From NCBI GenBank assembly GCA_022385805.1, contig MU277684.1, forward strand, positions 341,333-405,332: a stretch of DNA of 64,000 nt. Reading direction: 5' to 3'. This DNA is from Pilatotrama ljubarskyi. Its lineage: Eukaryota; Basidiomycota; Agaricomycetes; Polyporales; Polyporaceae. Shown here in pieces: positions 59,763-64,000 of the stretch. Position 1 is the stretch's first letter; the number at the start of each line of letters is the position of its first letter. The translations under genes were made by a program, and so were the position numbers. The notes under the pieces are model-generated. The model made no database searches. It had not been told where the DNA came from and saw only the letters and a program-made list of their open reading frames with translations.

Positions 59763-62063
59763 CTAGCGCAGTGACAGGTGCTTCTGGCTCATGAGATACT
59801 CGAGTGCCTTGTAGTCGGTGCAGATACGGAATGACGTTCCGTAGAGCAGTGGGCGAAAACGTTTCAGAGATTCAACAATGGCGAGTAACTCTTGCTCATG
59901 GACCGGATAGTGTTGCTGAGCAGGGTTGAACTTTCCAGACCAGAACACCACCACCTTTGCTTGAGACAAGTCGTCGCCCTGGCAGATATATCCGCTCGCT
60001 CCCGTCAAGGACGCGTCCGTCACAAGATTGATCTGTGGCGCGCCCTCCGAATAATCAAGGGCGACCCGTCGGTTATTTCGCCACCGGTGAACTGTCTCTT
60101 TAACCTGCTCAAATGCGCGCTGATGCGTATCATTCCATTGCCAGATTTTCGCAGAGCTTGTCAGCGGTGCAAGGATACCCATTGGGATACGAATGCCCTC
60201 GCAATCCGGTGCCAGGAAGCTCACTGCGCCCAGAAAACTACTCAGTAGTGTCTTATTAGTGGGTTGCTTCCACTTCTCGACAGAGTCAACCTTGTGGGGG
60301 TCCATCTGAATGCCGTGCTCATCTATAATATGGCCCAGGATCTTCATCTTCAACGCAAAGAAATTCATCTTGTCGGCTCCCAGATAAAACTTCTCCCGTC
60401 GAAGTATGTCCAGCACCATGCGTACGTGTTTAACATGGTCCTCGATAGTGTCTGAGTAAATGACAATATCATCCAGATAGACATCCATGAATACACCAAT
60501 ATAGGGCGCAAAAATATGGTTCATTACCATTTGGTATGTTGTCGGACCGTTCACATCACCCTGCTGAAGCACAAGACTGATCATCGTCCCATCTGGCGTT
60601 GTGAACAGAGTGCGAGGAACATGTTCCGGCACCACGCGAATTTGCTCGTAAGCATCCTTTCCATCAATAATACTCCGGTACTTATGCTTGACGACATTTC
60701 GCAGGATACCATCCATGTCCGGCAGCGGAGCCGCGAGCTTACGAGTATTCGCGTTTTGTTCCCGCTTATCTACGACTGTCCGAAGACGTAGAACGCCGTC
60801 GTCGCGTGCGGGCTTTGGTATCATGAGCATAGGTGAGGCATTAGTCCCGGAGGCTAATCTCCACCGTCCCGATGCCAAATATTCTGCCTTTTTAGCCTGC
60901 CAGAGTGGTTTCAAGGCGTCAGGACACTTTGACGGCCTCCAGGAGTATATCCGGTGCTCGTCAATGAGAGGGATACTATGATTGATGGCACGCAGGGGCG
61001 GTAAAGCGGTTGCCGCCCCCTCTTGACAGAGGTCAGCTGCTTCACTCTTCAGCTGTTCTCGGAGTCGATCTAACTCATGTTCGAGTAGCTCGGCTGATGC
61101 AGATAGGATTACGGCGATATCCTCGCCCTCCATTTCGTCAGCCTCGGTACAGCCGATTACGACGCGCGAGGGGTTCAAACCAATCGCAACTTTGTGCTGG
61201 AAGATGAATGGAGTCCCGAGAATCAGGTCATAATTCTCAAGGTTTGCGACGTCGAAGTGTCGCTTCACATCAATCTCTTGGTACGCAAAGTCCACAGCAC
61301 ACATTCGGTTAATCTTGGATCGTGATCCTTGGACCGCTAACTGCACAGGCAACTGTTTCTCAAGAACTACGGTCGGTATTTTTAATTGATCGACAAGTGT
61401 TGTCGAGATGAAGTCCGCCATGCAGCCAGTGTCGAGCAATGCCCGCGCATGGTGTCCGTTGACCAGTACTGAGACCACTAGAGGCATCGGGGCTTTGCGC
61501 GTATGGTCCTTTGGCCGCATCACATTGCGCTCTATGGCTGGGAACTCATTTGGGAGCGGCTCCTTCCCCCCCTTCTTCTTTTGCCCACGACCCTTTCGCA
61601 ATGCAGCCCCACACATCATGAGTTGCATTCGTCGTTCTCTGCGACGTTCTGTCCGTTTCCAGCGCTGCAACAGTTCCTCTGACGCATAGCCCTCCAGTAT
61701 CACTCGTGATATAGCTGTGGGATCGAAGGTCGGGTCCTCTATCTCATCGTGAGTAAAGACATATTCGTCCTCGCACAGCTCTGACCTCGCAATGTAGCCG
61801 TCTTTGTGGCGTTCAATGCGAACAAGGTCGGTCTGATGAGGCACGTCCGGGTAATCAGCCTGTAGCGTAGCCCGGACCTGTGCACGAAGCCAATACAGTG
61901 GCGATGGATCCCCGTCTGGAGCGTCACATGGCGGGAATCCAGTGCCCCATGCTGGTGGGGGTGGCAGACGTATCCAGGCATCCCATTCTTGTTGTATGAT
62001 GTCAGGTACGCCCCAGTCTGAGTCGTCTAACTGTTTCCTAGTGACCATGTACTCATCTGGCAA
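59763..62063 (-). CDS. Ty3/Gypsy pol, 5' part: aspartic protease, reverse transcriptase, RNase H
   Basis: The first ATG in frame is at 62063, but the frame is continuous with gag apart from one TGA (62085-62087). The retroviral-type protease motif is seen as ALLDTGCMADFIS; the reverse transcriptase has MDVYLDDIVIYSD with the catalytic DD, plus PLPDMDGILRNV and QQGDVNGPTTYQMVMN. RNase H begins at LVTDASLTGASGYICQ. The ORF ends with TAG within RNase H (59763-59765), just after YLMSQKHLSLR. In active relatives the next residue is usually Gln in the SLRQ-R/HW context, so this is likely a CAG to TAG mutation. Key catalytic residues up to this point are intact. Confidence 0.88.
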   Translation of the reverse strand: MPDEYMVTRKQLDDSDWGVPDIIQQEWDAWIRLPPPPAWGTGFPPCDAPDGDPSPLYWLRAQVRATLQADYPDVPHQTDLVRIERHKDGYIARSELCEDEYVFTHDEIEDPTFDPTAISRVILEGYASEELLQRWKRTERRRERRMQLMMCGAALRKGRGQKKKGGKEPLPNEFPAIERNVMRPKDHTRKAPMPLVVSVLVNGHHARALLDTGCMADFISTTLVDQLKIPTVVLEKQLPVQLAVQGSRSKINRMCAVDFAYQEIDVKRHFDVANLENYDLILGTPFIFQHKVAIGLNPSRVVIGCTEADEMEGEDIAVILSASAELLEHELDRLREQLKSEAADLCQEGAATALPPLRAINHSIPLIDEHRIYSWRPSKCPDALKPLWQAKKAEYLASGRWRLASGTNASPMLMIPKPARDDGVLRLRTVVDKREQNANTRKLAAPLPDMDGILRNVVKHKYRSIIDGKDAYEQIRVVPEHVPRTLFTTPDGTMISLVLQQGDVNGPTTYQMVMNHIFAPYIGVFMDVYLDDIVIYSDTIEDHVKHVRMVLDILRREKFYLGADKMNFFALKMKILGHIIDEHGIQMDPHKVDSVEKWKQPTNKTLLSSFLGAVSFLAPDCEGIRIPMGILAPLTSSAKIWQWNDTHQRAFEQVKETVHRWRNNRRVALDYSEGAPQINLVTDASLTGASGYICQGDDLSQAKVVVFWSGKFNPAQQHYPVHEQELLAIVESLKRFRPLLYGTSFRICTDYKALEYLMSQKHLSLR

Positions 62064-62084
62064 GCCAATGGCAGCAAGACAATC

Positions 62085-64000
62085 TCAGATGAGAAACTCC
62101 GAGCCATTCTCTTCCACGCCAACATCAAAACGAAGGGAGGGGTCGAGACCGACGCTCAGAGCCAGCTGGTCGTCATGGTACGACCTGAAGAGAGCTTGTA
62201 TGTATTCAATGCAGTCGTCTACATGTGCCCGCTCCCAGACGCCCTCCTGACGAGCTCCCGACTTCACAGGTTCAGTCGTCATGAGTACCGCTCCTGCAAA
62301 TAGGGAATCGTCTTTCGAGCGCTGCGCGCGAGCTGCTAGGTCATCCAAAGCTCCGAAATCGACTGCGCCGACCCGGATGCCAGGTCCAGTAGGTGCCTTA
62401 GCCGTCTTTCGAGCCGGACAGTTGGAACTCTGATGTCCAACTTCCTTACAGCTGAAGCACCTCCCCTCTGCGCGCAGGCGGTCGCGCTCTTCGCGCGAGA
62501 GCGGATTGGTGCGTTTTTCCTCTTTTCTGGACGGTTTGGACTGATCAGGACGTGTCCTGCGTTGCTCAGCTTGTCCAGTCTTTCCTGAACGAGAGTTTTC
62601 TTTGACAGATTCGCCCTCCCGGCGCGTTTTCATCGGCTGGTACGGCTCAGGACCCTCCGTGCGCGAAGCGAAGCGTCCCCAGGTCCGCCCGGGCACCTGT
62701 CCGCTGAAAGCGCGCTCTTCGCGCCGGGCTTCGCTGTAAGCTTCCTCCTTTCTAACTGCGTACTTCACGAGCTTATCTAGCTTCGTTTTCTCAGGGTTTA
62801 GGCCCTTCTCGATGAGATACACGCGTAGGTACGTGTTCAGACCCTTCCAGAAGATCTGAACCAACTGGAAGTCAGTTACGTCCGGGAACCGGGCGGCAAG
62901 TTGCTGTATATCCCGTACAAAGTCGCATACACGGCTCTTGCCCTGGTAGGACCGTTCCAGACGCGCACGGAGGCGTGCTTTGTAGTCCGTAGGGAAGCAA
63001 TAGTCGAACAACGCTTCATATAGGCGTTTCACAGTCCATTCAGATTGCCTAGTTGATACATGGCGCATGAAAAAGCGTCCCGGTTCGCCCGTCATGAACT
63101 GTACCATCAATTTCAATATGATGCGGTCAGACAGCTCGTTCAGTTCACCCCAAGTATCGACTTCGTATGTCCATTGATCGAAGAGGTCGAGGTCGGGCTT
63201 ACCATCCCACACAAACGGCGGTTTGATTTCGACCCCTGCTAATGCCTTGCGCATCTGCTTATGGTCATCCTTCTGCTGTTTGCGATGCCGTTTTGCGCTC
63301 GCCTTCCTTCCGGATGCAGAGGAATGTGAACGGCTGGATGATGAGTTTGAGGACGAGCTTCCAGTGTCACTATCTGATGATGAATCGTCTGAGGGCATGC
63401 TCGAACTGCTATCAGTCGGCGGCCCTCGCCCTCCACTACCAGCGGCCATCGTTGTCCTGAAGTACCCACCATCCGGCAGTTGCAACGGTTCGCGCCGGAA
63501 CTCCGGCGTTATAGAGGTGCTCCGCCGGGACGTCTTTGGTGCATCCTTGTCCCGAGTCGGACAGAATTTCTCAGGCTCTGGCGTGTGTGCGACGAATTGG
63601 CGTAGGAATTCGCGCTGAGAGTGGTCCCGGGGGACCGCTTTCGCTTTTTGCTCAGTCGTGTAGCGTCCATCACACCCCGCCGGGGTAGGAATCGCTTCTT
63701 CGGGCTTGACTTCGACGATCACGGCCATAGCGTGTAGAGGAGTGTTTATTTTGTCTGCCTCTGCCGCCGCACTTTCCAGAGAGGCCTGGATAGCGAGCTG
63801 GAGGTCGTTATCCTCGTCCTCACTTGCCGAGCTCTCAACTTCACGCCAGAACTCATCACTGAACGACGCATTAATAGGCATTACTTTAGGTAGCGTAGGT
63901 ATAGTACCGGTGACATTCCAGCCGTCTGGGACTGGTCCCAGCTGATCCTCGGATTCACACAGATCAAACCAGGATGGGAAACGATAGTTCCCAACCGGCA
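62085..64000 (-). CDS. Ty3/Gypsy gag (5' end outside window)
   Basis: The first ATG in the window is at 63881, but the frame stays open to the window edge with protein-like sequence before it (for example NYRFPSWFDLCESEDQLGPV), so the true start is probably beyond 64000. A Ser/Asp-rich stretch (residues about 155-190 from the ATG) precedes the capsid-like retrotransposon gag domain (FDQWTYEVDTWGELNELSD, LYEALFDYCFPTDYK, LARFPDV-like, FWKGLNTYLRVYL). A zinc knuckle follows: CFSCKEVGHQSSNCPARK (CX2CX4HX4C). It ends with TGA at 62085-62087, after which pol continues in the same frame. It coats the element RNA and forms the particle. Confidence 0.88.
   Translation of the reverse strand, partial: PVGNYRFPSWFDLCESEDQLGPVPDGWNVTGTIPTLPKVMPINASFSDEFWREVESSASEDEDNDLQLAIQASLESAAAEADKINTPLHAMAVIVEVKPEEAIPTPAGCDGRYTTEQKAKAVPRDHSQREFLRQFVAHTPEPEKFCPTRDKDAPKTSRRSTSITPEFRREPLQLPDGGYFRTTMAAGSGGRGPPTDSSSSMPSDDSSSDSDTGSSSSNSSSSRSHSSASGRKASAKRHRKQQKDDHKQMRKALAGVEIKPPFVWDGKPDLDLFDQWTYEVDTWGELNELSDRIILKLMVQFMTGEPGRFFMRHVSTRQSEWTVKRLYEALFDYCFPTDYKARLRARLERSYQGKSRVCDFVRDIQQLAARFPDVTDFQLVQIFWKGLNTYLRVYLIEKGLNPEKTKLDKLVKYAVRKEEAYSEARREERAFSGQVPGRTWGRFASRTEGPEPYQPMKTRREGESVKENSRSGKTGQAEQRRTRPDQSKPSRKEEKRTNPLSREERDRLRAEGRCFSCKEVGHQSSNCPARKTAKAPTGPGIRVGAVDFGALDDLAARAQRSKDDSLFAGAVLMTTEPVKSGARQEGVWERAHVDDCIEYIQALFRSYHDDQLALSVGLDPSLRFDVGVEENGSEFLI

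Larger units (their letters stand above)
56091..64000 (-). mobile_element. Ty3/Gypsy chromovirus-type LTR retrotransposon (5' end outside window)
   Basis: Minus-strand order: gag (>63881-62085), protease-RT-RNase H (62063-59763), RNase H end plus integrase plus chromodomain (59753-57417), an extra ORF (57284-56715), polypurine tract and 3' LTR (56649-56091). The RT-RNase H-integrase order and a C-terminal chromodomain define a Ty3/Gypsy chromovirus. All coding parts lie in the same frame but are cut by TGA at 62085-62087 and TAG at 59763-59765. It is a fungal genomic element. The 5' LTR and primer-binding site lie beyond 64000, so LTR identity and age cannot be judged here. Confidence 0.9.

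Overview
The window comes from a filamentous basidiomycete, most likely a mushroom-forming Agaricomycete. This rests on dense genes with many GT-AG introns of about 45-65 bp, on gene families typical of that group (KDM5 demethylase with JmjN/ARID/PHD, Uds1 septation protein, UBE2O-type ubiquitin ligase), and on KDZ (Kyakuja-Dileera-Zisupton) transposons. It contains no prokaryotic features. Exon structures were built by hand from splice signals and reading frame. For the main genes the exon lengths sum exactly to multiples of three.

Positions 1 to about 37.3 kb are an ordinary gene-rich arm. In order: the 3' part of an S28 serine carboxypeptidase, a 14-3-3 protein, a 1,899-residue KDM5/JARID-type histone H3K4 demethylase, a degraded integrase gene, a small hypothetical ORF, a CorA-type Mg2+ transporter diverging from a PGAP1/Bst1 GPI inositol-deacylase over a 204-bp shared promoter, a Uds1 coiled-coil protein, a STIMATE/TMEM110-like membrane protein, a UBE2O-type E2/E3 enzyme, a dead trypsin-like protease gene, a protein phosphatase 1 inhibitor-2 (Glc8) gene, and an F-box protein. 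These are mostly housekeeping functions (signalling, chromatin, Mg2+ uptake, GPI anchors, ubiquitin, PP1 control).

From about 37.95 kb to the end the window is a cluster of transposable elements. The clearest is a complete 12,279-bp KDZ DNA transposon (37959-50237). It has matching 16-bp terminal inverted repeats, an 8-bp target-site duplication (GGGGAGCC), 1.2-1.5-kb inverted arms with GC-rich 20-bp tandem arrays, a KDZ transposase gene and two further multi-exon genes of unknown function. One arm contains a 367-bp run of N. Immediately downstream is a second, diverged KDZ transposase copy (50.6-55.0 kb), killed by TGA codons and split by an 0.8-kb insertion full of TTCGC motifs.

The last 8 kb is a Ty3/Gypsy chromovirus-type retrotransposon on the minus strand. 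Gag, protease-RT-RNase H and integrase-chromodomain lie in a single frame broken by two stop codons, followed by an extra in-frame ORF and one LTR. This LTR appears to have landed in the 3' end of a small unknown gene at 55.4 kb. The 5' LTR and gag start lie outside the window.
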